Shown piece by piece: positions 27,190 through 34,930 of a DNA stretch of 64,000 nucleotides. Below the pieces are notes generated by a model. The model saw nothing but the letters and a program-made list of their open reading frames with translations. It did no database searches and was not told where the DNA came from. The stretch's first letter is position 1. Every line of letters begins with the position of its first letter. Origin of the DNA: Pilimelia terevasa (GTDB lineage: Bacteria; Actinomycetota; Actinomycetes; Mycobacteriales; Micromonosporaceae). The stretch covers positions 1 through 64,000 of the forward strand of contig NZ_BMQC01000017.1 of the NCBI RefSeq assembly GCF_014647915.1. Reading direction: 5' to 3'. The position numbers and the translations under genes are program-made.

Positions 27190-28233
27190 GAGGACCGCCG
27201 TCGGCACCAGGACCGCCGCCGCGGCGGCCGCCGCCACCGCCGGCGAGCCGGCCGTCAGCAGGGAGGGGGGCGGCGGCCCGGCGCTGCGGCGGCGGCGCGC
27301 GGTGAACAGGGCCGCGCCGACCAGGAGCACGCCCACGACGAGCAGCACCAGCGCGGCGGCGGTGGCGCCGGGGAAGTACGTGGAGACCACCAGCGGCAGC
27401 GCCACCAGCGCGCCGCCCGCGGCGAGGCCCAGCAGGACCAGGTCGCGCAGGTACACCGCGGCCACCGCGAGCCCGAGCGCGGTCGCGAGCGGGACCCCGG
27501 TCCAGCCGCCCTGGTCGATGAGGAACAGGCTCGCCGCGACCGCGGTACCGGCGCCGAGGACCATCCCGGCCCGGCGCCCGGGCAGGACCCGGCCCCAGGC
27601 CAGCGCCGCCCACGCCACGCCGACCGCCCACGGGGCGGCCATCGTCGGCCCCTCCCCGTCGTGCAGCGCCGCGGCGGCGAGGACGGTCGCCTGGAGGCCC
27701 ACGAGCGCGGCCGCCTGCTGCACCGCGCTGCGGTGGAACCACCACAGCGCCGCCGCGCCCGCCGCGGCCCCGGCGGTGACCACGAGCGGGCGGACGTCGC
27801 CGTCGACGCCGAGGCCGTCGTCGTCGACGGCCGCCGACAGCAGGATCGCGGTACCGGCCGCGGCGGCCAGCCACAGGACCGCCCGCAGCCGGCGGCCGGC
27901 GGCGTGCCGCACGGGCGCGAGCGCGCCGCCGAGCACGAGCGCGGCGGTGGCCGCGCCGAGCAGGGCCAGCCGGCCGGCGACCGGCAGGTCCGCCCACAGC
28001 GACCCGGCCAGCAGGCCGAGCGCGACGACCACGATCACCCCGCCGAGGTACCCCAGGCCCTCGACCACGAGCGCGTTGCCGCCGGCCGGGGCGGGCTGAC
28101 CCGGCTCGGCCGGGGCGTCGGCCGCGGCGCGCAGGTCGGCGCGCACCCGCGCGGCGTGCGCCTCGGCGAGGACGCCGTCGGCGAGCCAGCGGTCGACGAG
28201 CGCGGACAGGTCGGGTCGCGGAGGCGAGGTCAT
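27175..28233 (-). CDS. DUF2157-like polytopic membrane protein
   Basis: The 352-residue protein starts with a short soluble part (SALVDRWLADGVLAEAHAARVRADL) characteristic of DUF2157. Ten or so very hydrophobic helices follow (for example LGYLGGVIVVVALGLLAG, LALLGAATAALVLGGALA and AAALVLLVVGVLLVGAALF). Charged residues are confined to short loops, and the C terminus ends inside the last helix. ATG at 28233 follows AGGAT. The family may sense or transport small molecules, but nothing is proven. It sits between a lipoprotein gene and an LLM oxidoreductase gene on the same strand. Confidence 0.75.
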   Translation of the reverse strand: MTSPPRPDLSALVDRWLADGVLAEAHAARVRADLRAAADAPAEPGQPAPAGGNALVVEGLGYLGGVIVVVALGLLAGSLWADLPVAGRLALLGAATAALVLGGALAPVRHAAGRRLRAVLWLAAAAGTAILLSAAVDDDGLGVDGDVRPLVVTAGAAAGAAALWWFHRSAVQQAAALVGLQATVLAAAALHDGEGPTMAAPWAVGVAWAALAWGRVLPGRRAGMVLGAGTAVAASLFLIDQGGWTGVPLATALGLAVAAVYLRDLVLLGLAAGGALVALPLVVSTYFPGATAAALVLLVVGVLLVGAALFTARRRRSAGPPPPSLLTAGSPAVAAAAAAAVLVPTAVLLLRG

Positions 28234-28339
28234 CGGCCCATCCTGCCGCAGGCTCCGGAGCCGGTGTGCAGCAGCAGGCGCGCCAGCGCCGTCACTCCAC
28301 GAACCTCGACACACTGGCCCGCTCACCGGCGGCTCCCGG

Positions 28340-28936
28340 TCAGCCCAGGGTCACGAAGCCCTCGTCCGGGGCGAAGTCGTAGGCGGCCCGCGAGTCCTCG
28401 GCGGCGACGTCCTGGTCGTAGACCGTCTCGACGCGGTACCCGACGGTCGCCGGGTCGCCGAGGCAGGCCAGGGCCACGGTGGCGACGTGGGTGTCGCCGG
28501 TGAACTCGGCGTCCCCGGCGCACAGCACCGGCGGTTCGTCGCGGTCGTCGACCCGGTACACGTCGACGTACAGCTCTCCCTCGGACACCCCGTACTCGAC
28601 GTCGAAGTCCGGATCGGCGTCCCCGGTCGTCTCCAGCAGGATGTCGGTGTACGTGCTGTCGCTCGTCCAGTTCGGGTCGCCGACCGGGTCGCGCGCGGTC
28701 CGGGTGGCGTAGCGCAGCTCCAGCTTCGTGGCGGTCCGGGTCACCCCGGCGCTGACCACGTCGGCGTGCGGCACCTGGACGAGCTTGTCGTCGTCGTCGT
28801 AGACGTCCGCCTCCGGGTCGGTCGCCGACGTCCGCAGCGCCACCGCCGAGGCCGGGGGCGAGCCGGCGCCGCAGCCGGCCAGGCCCAGCGCCAGCGCCAG
28901 CAGCGCCGGCAGGACCGGGGTACGACGTGTCCGCAT
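28340..28936 (-). CDS. Lipoprotein of unknown function
   Basis: The 198-residue protein has a lipoprotein signal peptide ending LALGLAGCG, with the lipid-bearing Cys at residue 22. The mature part is rich in Asp and beta strands (DVYDDDDKLVQVPHADVVSAG, TKLELRYATR, DILLETTGDADPDFDVEYG, ELYVDVYRVDD). Two further Cys residues (VLCAGD, ALACLGD) probably pair. AGGAGG is eight bases before the ATG. I do not recognise the domain. It should sit on the outer face of the membrane. Upstream (28937-29221) is a 285-bp divergent promoter region shared with the DUF418 gene. Confidence 0.72.
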   Translation of the reverse strand: MRTRRTPVLPALLALALGLAGCGAGSPPASAVALRTSATDPEADVYDDDDKLVQVPHADVVSAGVTRTATKLELRYATRTARDPVGDPNWTSDSTYTDILLETTGDADPDFDVEYGVSEGELYVDVYRVDDRDEPPVLCAGDAEFTGDTHVATVALACLGDPATVGYRVETVYDQDVAAEDSRAAYDFAPDEGFVTLG

Positions 28937-29221
28937 GTCGCGGTCCTCCTCAGGAATCGCGCATCCCACCGCGGACCCTAAGCGGGTTTGTCGATCTTCC
29001 GCCACCACCCGGCCGGACACCCGCGGTAAACCGTTCGGACGGCCGATGTCCACTCACCGACCAGTCCGTCCGCCGCGGCGGATTGACAGCAGATCTACAG
29101 GAATCGCGGAGGCGGCCCGGAGATCGGCCACGCAGAATCGACACAGTGTTGTCCGTCGGCGGCGCCGGTCGGCGGTGGATGAGTCGGATTGCCCGTTCCG
29201 GCACGACTGCCTAGGCGAGTG

Positions 29222-30502
29222 ATGACCCAGACCACCAATATCGAATCGATGCCGGAGCACGGCGCTTCCGGCGACGCCACCACACCGCCGCGCCCGGCGG
29301 GCTCCCGCCTCGTCAACGTCGACGCGCTGCGCGGGCTGGCCCTGGCGGGCATCCTCCTGGTCAACATCGGCTACTTCGCGTCCGCGTACAAGGGCACCGG
29401 CATCCCGGACCCGGCATTCGCCCGGCCCGTCGACAGCACCGTCGCCTACCTCGTGGACCTCGTGGTCGAGACGAAGTTCTACCTGCTGTTCTCCTTCCTG
29501 TTCGGCTACAGCCTGACCCTGCAGATCACGTCCGCGCAGCGGCGCGGCGCGGCCTTCGCGCCGCGGTTCGTGCGCCGGCTGGCGGGGCTGTTCGCCATCG
29601 GGCTCCTGCACGCGCTGCTGCTCTTCCACGGCGACATCCTGATGCTGTACGCGACGCTCGGGCTCGCGCTGCTCGCGCTGCACCGGGTGCCCAGTAGGGT
29701 CGCCGCCGTGCTGGCCGGCGCGCTGGTCGTCGGCGGGGTGCACTACTACGGCGTGTGGGGCGCCCTGGCCTGGCACTGGGACACCCCCGACGGCGTGGAC
29801 GCCGACGCCGTGCAGGCGTACGCCGCGACGGCCCAGGCCGCCTACCGCAGCGGGCTGGCCGACATCCTCGCCCAGCGCTGGGCCGACTACCAGGAGATGC
29901 TGTCGGTCCTGCTGGAGTTCCAGGCGCCCATCGTGCTGGCGATGTTCCTGGTCGGCATGGTGGCCGGGCGGGCACGGTTCCTCGCCGACCCCGCCCGGCA
30001 CCGCCGCACCCTCTGGACCGTCGTCGTCGGCGGCCTGTTCGTCGGCGTGCCCGGCGCCGCGCTGTACGCCTTCGCCAACGCCCGCTACGTCGACACGGCG
30101 CTGGAGTACTTCGCCATCTCCTACAGCTACCTGGCCTCCCCGGCCCTGGCCGCGGCGTACGGCGCCGGGGCGATCCTGATCTTCGACGCCGCCCCGGCGG
30201 TGGCCCGGTTCCTCGCGCCGCCGGGCCGGATGGCCCTGAGCAACTACCTCGGCCAGTCGGTGTTCGCCGCGTTCGTCTTCACCGGCTACGGGCTCGGCCT
30301 GGTCGGCCGGGTGTCGCCTCTGGCCGCGGTTGGGACGGGCCTGGCGCTGTTCGCCGTACAGGTCTTCTTCAGCGCCTGGTGGCTGCGCCGCCACCCGTAC
30401 GGCCCGGTGGAGTGGGCCCTGCGGGCGGTCAGCTACGCGGAGATCCCGCCCTGGCGGCGGTCGGGCGCGGCGTACGGCCGCGGGGGCGCCCACCGGGCGT
30501 GA
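29222..30502 (+). CDS. DUF418 (YeiB-like) membrane protein
   Basis: The 426-residue polytopic protein opens with NVDALRGLALAGILLVNIGYF, the heparan-alpha-glucosaminide acetyltransferase/YeiB-like start. It has eight to ten helices and closes with the DUF418 module (RMALSNYLGQSVFAAFVFTGYGLGL, FFSAWWLRRHPYGPVEWALRAVSY). RFVRRLAGLFAIGLLHALLLFHGDIL is the conserved second segment. AGGCGAG precedes the ATG at 29222. An acyl-transfer role is possible from the family relation but not shown. It diverges from the lipoprotein gene and is convergent with the secreted-protein gene at 30516. Confidence 0.85.
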   Translation: MTQTTNIESMPEHGASGDATTPPRPAGSRLVNVDALRGLALAGILLVNIGYFASAYKGTGIPDPAFARPVDSTVAYLVDLVVETKFYLLFSFLFGYSLTLQITSAQRRGAAFAPRFVRRLAGLFAIGLLHALLLFHGDILMLYATLGLALLALHRVPSRVAAVLAGALVVGGVHYYGVWGALAWHWDTPDGVDADAVQAYAATAQAAYRSGLADILAQRWADYQEMLSVLLEFQAPIVLAMFLVGMVAGRARFLADPARHRRTLWTVVVGGLFVGVPGAALYAFANARYVDTALEYFAISYSYLASPALAAAYGAGAILIFDAAPAVARFLAPPGRMALSNYLGQSVFAAFVFTGYGLGLVGRVSPLAAVGTGLALFAVQVFFSAWWLRRHPYGPVEWALRAVSYAEIPPWRRSGAAYGRGGAHRA

Positions 30503-30515
30503 GCCGGCGCCGCGG

Positions 30516-31295
30516 TCAGAGGCGGGCGGCGCGGAAGGACTGGAAGGTGAAGTTGGCGTTGTCGCCGCGGACGCCGACCCGGCCGGCCGCGCGGATCGCC
30601 CCGCAGCCGGTATCGCGGTCGGTGGCGCGCAGCACCAGCCGGTCGCCGACGGACAGGTACAGGCTCACCGCGCCGCTGGCGTGGTTGCGGGCCGAGGCCG
30701 ACACCCACCGCCACCGGCCGTACGGGATCCGGTGGCCGGCGCGCTCGGCGAGCGTGTAGTAGGTGCCGCCGTTGCTGCTGCCGCCCGGGCACTTCTTCTT
30801 CAGGACCACGTGCCCGTCGCGGCGGGCGACGCTGGCGTAGTAGAGGTGGCGCTCGCCGCGGTACCGCAGGAACAGGTGGATGCCGTCCCAGTCGGTGCGC
30901 GGCGTGCTGCGGGTCGCGGTGAGGCCGGCGATGTTCAGCCTCGTGCGGACGGTGGTGTCGCGGAAGGTCGCGGCCTTCGTGGTGAGCCGGAAGACGGCCG
31001 AGTTGGTGCCGCTGGCCGAGCGGGCGTCCGGGGCGCGGTCGTCGGGGCGGCCGCTCCAGTACACGGACCCCGCCGACGTGCGCCGGGCGTACAGCGAGCC
31101 GCTGGTCATCTCCCAGGAGGGAGAGGTCAGGCTGCCGGCGCGACCGCGGTTCCAGTACGCGTACTCGTTGGTGACCAGCCGATTGCCCGCGGGCGGATTG
31201 GCGCCCCAGACCGTGGCGGCCGCGGCGGGGCCGGCGGCGACGACCGACCCGGCCGCCGCGAGGGCGAGTACGGCGAGCACGCTGGACAGACGCAC
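30516..31295 (-). CDS. Secreted beta-sandwich-like protein
   Basis: The 259-residue precursor has a clear signal peptide (RLSSVLAVLALAAAGSVVAAGPAAAA). The mature part is strand-rich with many Trp/Tyr (NEYAYWNRGRAG, SPSWEMTSGSLYARR, VYWSGRPDD, IHLFLRYRGERHLYYASVARRDGHVVLKKK, RWRWVSASARN, LRATDRDTGCGAI). The layout resembles concanavalin-A-like glycan-binding or lyase-like secreted proteins of actinomycetes, with one Cys pair likely (KKCPGG and TGCGA). I cannot name the family. GTG at 31295 is seven bases after GGAGG. It ends 13 bp from the convergent DUF418 gene. Confidence 0.7.
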   Translation of the reverse strand: MRLSSVLAVLALAAAGSVVAAGPAAAATVWGANPPAGNRLVTNEYAYWNRGRAGSLTSPSWEMTSGSLYARRTSAGSVYWSGRPDDRAPDARSASGTNSAVFRLTTKAATFRDTTVRTRLNIAGLTATRSTPRTDWDGIHLFLRYRGERHLYYASVARRDGHVVLKKKCPGGSSNGGTYYTLAERAGHRIPYGRWRWVSASARNHASGAVSLYLSVGDRLVLRATDRDTGCGAIRAAGRVGVRGDNANFTFQSFRAARL

Positions 31296-31456
31296 GGTGA
31301 TTCCTCCCCGTCGCCGCGGCGGGGGGTCGCACGGTCGACGGGTCCACTCCACCGGGCCGGCGGTGCGGACGCGGCTCCGCTCGGGTGCGGTCCGGTTGCG
31401 CCGCGGCGCCGCGGGCGGCCGGGCGCCCACACCGCACGCACCCGGAACCGCCCCGG

Positions 31457-32131
31457 TCACGGCGTCCGGCGGGCGGCCCGGCCGCGCAGGAAGCTGGCCA
31501 GCCCGCCCTCGGGCTCGCGGGCGATGAACACCGCCGAGGCCGCGATCAGCGCCTCCTCGGCGTGCGCGACGCACGCCCACGCGGTGTCGCCCCACGGGTC
31601 GGCGAGCTTGACCTCGGCCGACCGGCTGCACGGCCGGCCGTCGGCCTGGCCGACCTGGCACCGGGCCGGGGCGCCGCCGCGCCGGGCGACCTCCTCGGCC
31701 GCCTGCTTGATCAGGGTGAACCGGGCGGGCGGACCGGTCGGTGCGACCCGGTCGGCCTCCGGTACGGCGGTCGGCTGGCCGCACAGCACCACGTTGCCGT
31801 CGGGGTCGACGGCCCGCGCCTCGCCGCCGGGGGCGTGATCCGGGTAGCCGACGTGCTCGGTGGCGACGCCGGCCGCCGCCAGGGTGGCCAGCGTGCCGGC
31901 GAGGTCGACGACGTACACGTACACCGCCAACGGCAGCTCCACCTGCACCAGCGGCGGGTGCACCTCCGCCAGCAGGACCGTGTGTGCGCCGCAGCGCAGG
32001 TAGATCCAGCGGGCGTCGCCCGCGCCGCCCTCGCGGTCGACGACGAATCCGAACAGGCGGTAGAACGCCTCCGACGCGGCGGCGTCCCTGACGTAGAGCA
32101 CCGGCACGACCGCCGCGACACGAGGATCCAT
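31457..32131 (-). CDS. VOC (glyoxalase-fold) protein with Cys-containing C-terminal extension
   Basis: Residues 1-120 form a VOC domain (VVPVLYVRDAAASEAFYRLFGF, RWIYLRCGAHTVLLAEV, VYVYVVDLAGTLATLAAAG, HAPGGEARAVDPDGNVVLC). An extension of about 100 residues follows with GGAPARCQVGQADGRPCSR and DTAWACVAHAEEALIAAS, whose three Cys and one His suggest a small metal site or a degenerate zinc ribbon. The combined length of 224 residues is longer than a single VOC unit (about 120-140). ATG at 32131 has only a weak ribosome binding site. The substrate is unknown; the extension may be a partner-binding part. Confidence 0.75.
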   Translation of the reverse strand: MDPRVAAVVPVLYVRDAAASEAFYRLFGFVVDREGGAGDARWIYLRCGAHTVLLAEVHPPLVQVELPLAVYVYVVDLAGTLATLAAAGVATEHVGYPDHAPGGEARAVDPDGNVVLCGQPTAVPEADRVAPTGPPARFTLIKQAAEEVARRGGAPARCQVGQADGRPCSRSAEVKLADPWGDTAWACVAHAEEALIAASAVFIAREPEGGLASFLRGRAARRTP

Positions 32132-32541
32132 AGCGACAAATCTACCTGTGTACCCGCGGCGGCAGCATCGCACCGGAGACGGAACCGCCGGGCGGGGCGC
32201 CCCCCTCCTCGCTGGTCGGCGGAGTTGCTCCACCCCCACGCACTGCTCCTCGTCCCGGGCCACCTGCTGCTCGCCGCGTTGGCGTTCACCGCCATCGGTG
32301 GGGCCGTTCGCCGGCGGCCCACGCGCTGAGAGTCAGCCCTGGTGGCCCAGCCACCGCCGGGTCACTCACGTTGACTCGGGGCAGGACTGCCGGGTCCCCG
32401 GGCAGCGCCGGTGGCGGGAATCGGCCAGGATGGGCGGGTCGACGGCGGCCGGGCGGCGCGCCGGAGGTGGCGGCGTCCGGCGGGGCCGGACCCGTGAGGG
32501 TGGGGGCGTCCGGCGGGGGCCGGGCCCGGGAAGGGGCTGCG
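32132..32541. other. Non-coding interval
   Basis: The 410 bases between the VOC and histidine-phosphatase genes contain no convincing gene. One short plus-strand frame ending at 32329 encodes a hydrophobic peptide (HALLLVPGHLLLAALAFTAI, then basic) that could be a tiny membrane protein, but it lacks a good start and ribosome binding site. The rest is low-complexity G/C sequence that should contain two divergent promoters. I could not assign -35/-10 elements. Confidence 0.35.
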
Positions 32542-33129
32542 GTGGCGCGCACGGTGCTCTATCTGGTCCGGCACGGCGAGCCCGCGCCCTCGGGCGCCGA
32601 CCCGGGCCTGTCCGCCCGGGGCCAGCGGCAGGCCCGCCAGCTCGGGCGGCGGCTGCGCGGGGTGCCGTTCGCGGCCGTGCACCACGGGCCGTCGGCCCGC
32701 ACCCGGGAGACCGCCGACGCGCTGCTGCGGGAGGCGCCCGAGCTGGCCGCGCACGCCTGCCCGCTGGCCGCCGACCGCACGCCCTGGCCCTTCCCCGCCG
32801 AGGCCGCGGACCTCACCCCGGCGCACCGCCGGTTCCTGGCCGGCGTACCGGAGCGGGAGCGCGACGAGGGCGCCGCGGGCCTGCGGGCCGCGGTCGACCG
32901 GCTGGGCCGGGTGGACGCGGCCGACCGGTACGAGCTGGTGGTGACGCACAACTTCGTGATCGGCTGGTTCGTCCGGCACGTCCTGGACGCCCCCGACTGG
33001 CGCTGGTTCGGCCTCGACCAGGCCCACGCCGCGCTCACCGTGGTCGCCTGGCGCGACGCCGCGCCGCCGACACTGGTGGCGTTCAACGACACCGGGCACC
33101 TGGGCGACGGGGGCGGGCCGGGGTACTGA
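32542..33129 (+). CDS. Histidine phosphatase family protein
   Basis: The 195-residue cytosolic protein belongs to the phosphoglycerate-mutase-like histidine phosphatases. The nucleophile motif LVRHGEP is near residue 8-14, SARGQRQARQLGRRL follows, the second Arg is in HHGPSARTRETADALL, and the distal His is in ELVVTHNFVIGWFVRH. These are the RHG, R and H of the active site. The length suits the small SixA/CobC-like group. The substrate, a phosphate ester or phosphoprotein, is unknown. GTG at 32542 follows AAGGGG. The 3' end, including the stop codon, lies in a 24-bp tandem duplication. Confidence 0.85.
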   Translation: MARTVLYLVRHGEPAPSGADPGLSARGQRQARQLGRRLRGVPFAAVHHGPSARTRETADALLREAPELAAHACPLAADRTPWPFPAEAADLTPAHRRFLAGVPERERDEGAAGLRAAVDRLGRVDAADRYELVVTHNFVIGWFVRHVLDAPDWRWFGLDQAHAALTVVAWRDAAPPTLVAFNDTGHLGDGGGPGY

Positions 33130-33159
33130 CCGCGGGACGGGCCGGGGTACTGACCGCGG
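33114..33159. repeat. 24-bp tandem duplication over a stop codon
   Basis: Two copies of a 22-base unit containing GGCCGGGGTACTGACCGCGG start at 33114 and 33138, a 24-bp period. The first copy holds the last codons and TGA of the histidine-phosphatase gene. The second copy therefore carries a spare in-register TGA. This looks like a replication-slippage duplication. Confidence 0.75.
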
Positions 33160-33233
33160 CGCGGGCTGGTCCCGTTCGCCTCCCCGGTGCCCTCGACGAA
33201 GTGGCCGCGCGCGCCGCGGACTCGTCGTCGGGC

Positions 33234-34058
33234 TCAGGTGAGGCCCACCCAGTGGTCGGGATGGCGCAGCGGGCCGGACAGCCGGGTGGTGCCGTCGCCC
33301 CGGGCCGAGGCGAGCTGGGCGGCGGTGAGGAACAGCGCGTCGGTCAGGTCCGCCCCCCGCAGGTCCGCGCCACGCAGGTCGGCGCCGGTGAGGTCGGCGC
33401 GGCGCAGCGTGGCGCCGCGCAGGTCGGCGGCGATCAACTGGGCGCCGCGCAGGCTGGCCCCGGCGAGGTCGGCGCCGCGCAGCCGCCGCCCCACGAGGTC
33501 CGCGCCGGCGTGGTCGGCGGAGCGCCCCACCCCGGCCCGGGCCAGGGCGGAGGCCCGGCGCAGGTCGGGGTTGACCCGCGCGCGCAGCTTGGCCACGTCC
33601 AGGTCGGGCAGGGCGGCGGCCGGCAGCGCGGCCGCCGCGTCGAGCGCGGCGCGGGCGGCGCGCAGCCGCGCGTGCACGGGCCGGGCGGCCGGCAGCGCGA
33701 GCGCCTCGGTGACGTACCAGAGCAGTTCGTGGACCTGGCGCAGCACCGGGAAGGCGGCGAACATGGGCGCCGCCAGCTCCGGGTGCCGGCGCCAGTCCCG
33801 GCCGCCGAACGTCACCTGCGCCACCTGCTGGCCGGCGCCGAAACAGTCGAAGACGGTACAGCCGGCGAATCCCCGCTCCCGCAGGCCGGCGTGGATGCCG
33901 CAGCCGAAGTCCCCGGCGCGCAGGTGGCGGCACGGCTGGCCCGCCGGCTTGTCCACGGCGAAGTCCGCGCCCGCGGCGAACGCGGGCGCCACGCAGCACA
34001 GCGCGAAGCACCGCGCGCAGTCGGCGCGCAGGTCGCGTGCGGCAACGTCGTCCGGCAC
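33234..34058 (-). CDS. Pentapeptide-repeat protein with N-terminal Cys cluster
   Basis: The 274-residue protein begins with a Cys-rich region (DCARCFALCC, QPCRHL, DFGCGIHAG, AGCTVFDCF) of the YkgJ-like Fe-S/Zn type, residues 13-75. A helical middle follows. At about residues 185-250 is a pentapeptide-repeat helix of A(D/A)LxG units (GADLVGRRLRGADLAGASL, ADLRGADLRGADLTDALF). Such right-handed beta-helices can mimic DNA or form protein surfaces. The combination with an N-terminal metal cluster recurs in actinobacteria without known function. AGGAG is five bases before the GTG at 34058. It is co-directional with the HTH/Clp-N gene upstream. Confidence 0.82.
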   Translation of the reverse strand: MPDDVAARDLRADCARCFALCCVAPAFAAGADFAVDKPAGQPCRHLRAGDFGCGIHAGLRERGFAGCTVFDCFGAGQQVAQVTFGGRDWRRHPELAAPMFAAFPVLRQVHELLWYVTEALALPAARPVHARLRAARAALDAAAALPAAALPDLDVAKLRARVNPDLRRASALARAGVGRSADHAGADLVGRRLRGADLAGASLRGAQLIAADLRGATLRRADLTGADLRGADLRGADLTDALFLTAAQLASARGDGTTRLSGPLRHPDHWVGLT

Positions 34059-34162
34059 GGCGGCTCCTGTCGGCGGGTGGGCGCTGGCGGAGGTCCAGCG
34101 TAGTCACCCCGCCGACGCGGCGGCCGGTCCGTGCCTGGCGGTGCCGCGCGGTCGGGTCGCGG

Positions 34163-34873
34163 TCAGCCGGCGTCGCCGGTGGCAGGCTTCAGGGAGTCGA
34201 GCACCGTCCGCAGCGCGGCCTCGGCCGCGTCGGCGTCGACCCCGAGCGCCGCGACCGCGCCGTCGCGCGGACGGTCGGCGCGCAGCAGGGCCAGCAGCAG
34301 GTGCTCGGTACCGACGTAGTTGTGGTTCATCCGCAGCGCCTCGCGGACGGTCAGCTCCAGGACCTTCTTCGCCGCCGGGTCGTAGGGGATGAGGGCCGGC
34401 GACTCGGCACCCTCGGGGCCGGGCGGCACCGCCGCCGCCACGGCGGCCCGCACCGCCTCCGGGGTGACGTGCTGATCGGCGAGCAGGTGCATCGCCAGGC
34501 CCTCCGGCGCGGACAGCAGGCCGAGCAGCAGGTGCTCGGGGCGGATCTGCGCGTGCCGGCCGGCGCGTGCCTCCTCCTGCGACTGGACCACCACCGTGCG
34601 CGCGCGCTCGGTGAAGCGGCTGAACATGTTCGCGTCGCCCTTGGGCGTGAACCGCTGCTGCGCGGCCTGCTTGGTGACGCCGATGCAGCCGCCGATCTCG
34701 GTCCACGAGGCGCCGCTGCGGCGGGCCTGGTCCACGAAGTGGCCGATCAGGTGGTCGGCGATGTCGCTGAGGTGGTCCGCGGCCAGGACCGCGGCGGTGA
34801 GCTGCTCCAGGGGTTGGTCGGGGTAGCCGGTGCGGATGCCGTTGATGAGGTCGTCCAGTCGAATTTTCTCCAT
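34163..34873 (-). CDS. HTH plus Clp N-terminal-domain protein
   Basis: The 236-residue protein has an N-terminal helix-turn-helix-like part (residues 28-75: ASWTEIGGCIGVTKQAAQQRF). Two Clp-R/ClpC N-terminal repeats follow (FSRFTERARTVVVQSQEEARAGRHAQIRPEHLLLGLLS and KKVLELTVREALRMNHNYVGTEHLLLALL). No AAA+ ATPase is attached, so it is not a chaperone by itself. In ClpC the same repeats bind substrates and phospho-arginine. An array of inverted TTGACG/CGTCAA elements lies directly upstream (34875-34930), which suggests autoregulation through the HTH. It separates the pentapeptide gene from the acyltransferase gene on the same strand. Confidence 0.83.
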   Translation of the reverse strand: MEKIRLDDLINGIRTGYPDQPLEQLTAAVLAADHLSDIADHLIGHFVDQARRSGASWTEIGGCIGVTKQAAQQRFTPKGDANMFSRFTERARTVVVQSQEEARAGRHAQIRPEHLLLGLLSAPEGLAMHLLADQHVTPEAVRAAVAAAVPPGPEGAESPALIPYDPAAKKVLELTVREALRMNHNYVGTEHLLLALLRADRPRDGAVAALGVDADAAEAALRTVLDSLKPATGDAG

Positions 34874-34874
34874 G

Positions 34875-34930
34875 CGTCAAGAGTAGGTTGACGTATGGAG
34901 AACGTCAACCTTTCCTTGACGATACGTCAG
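34875..34930. promoter_or_regulatory. Operator array of TTGACG/CGTCAA half-sites
   Basis: Five exact half-sites and one near-copy lie in 56 bases, directly upstream of the HTH/Clp-N start: CGTCAA (34875-34880), TTGACG (34888-34893), CGTCAA (34903-34908), TTGACG (34916-34921) and CGTCAG (34925-34930). The best pair is AGGTTGACG (34885-34893) and CGTCAACCT (34903-34911), perfect 9-base arms around nine bases. The array extends into the last codons of the acyltransferase gene. Binding by the adjacent HTH protein is inferred. Confidence 0.65.

Noticed and set aside
32230-32329. Small membrane-protein gene with a hydrophobic end
   Set aside because: No credible start codon or ribosome binding site; kept only as a remark in the non-coding interval.
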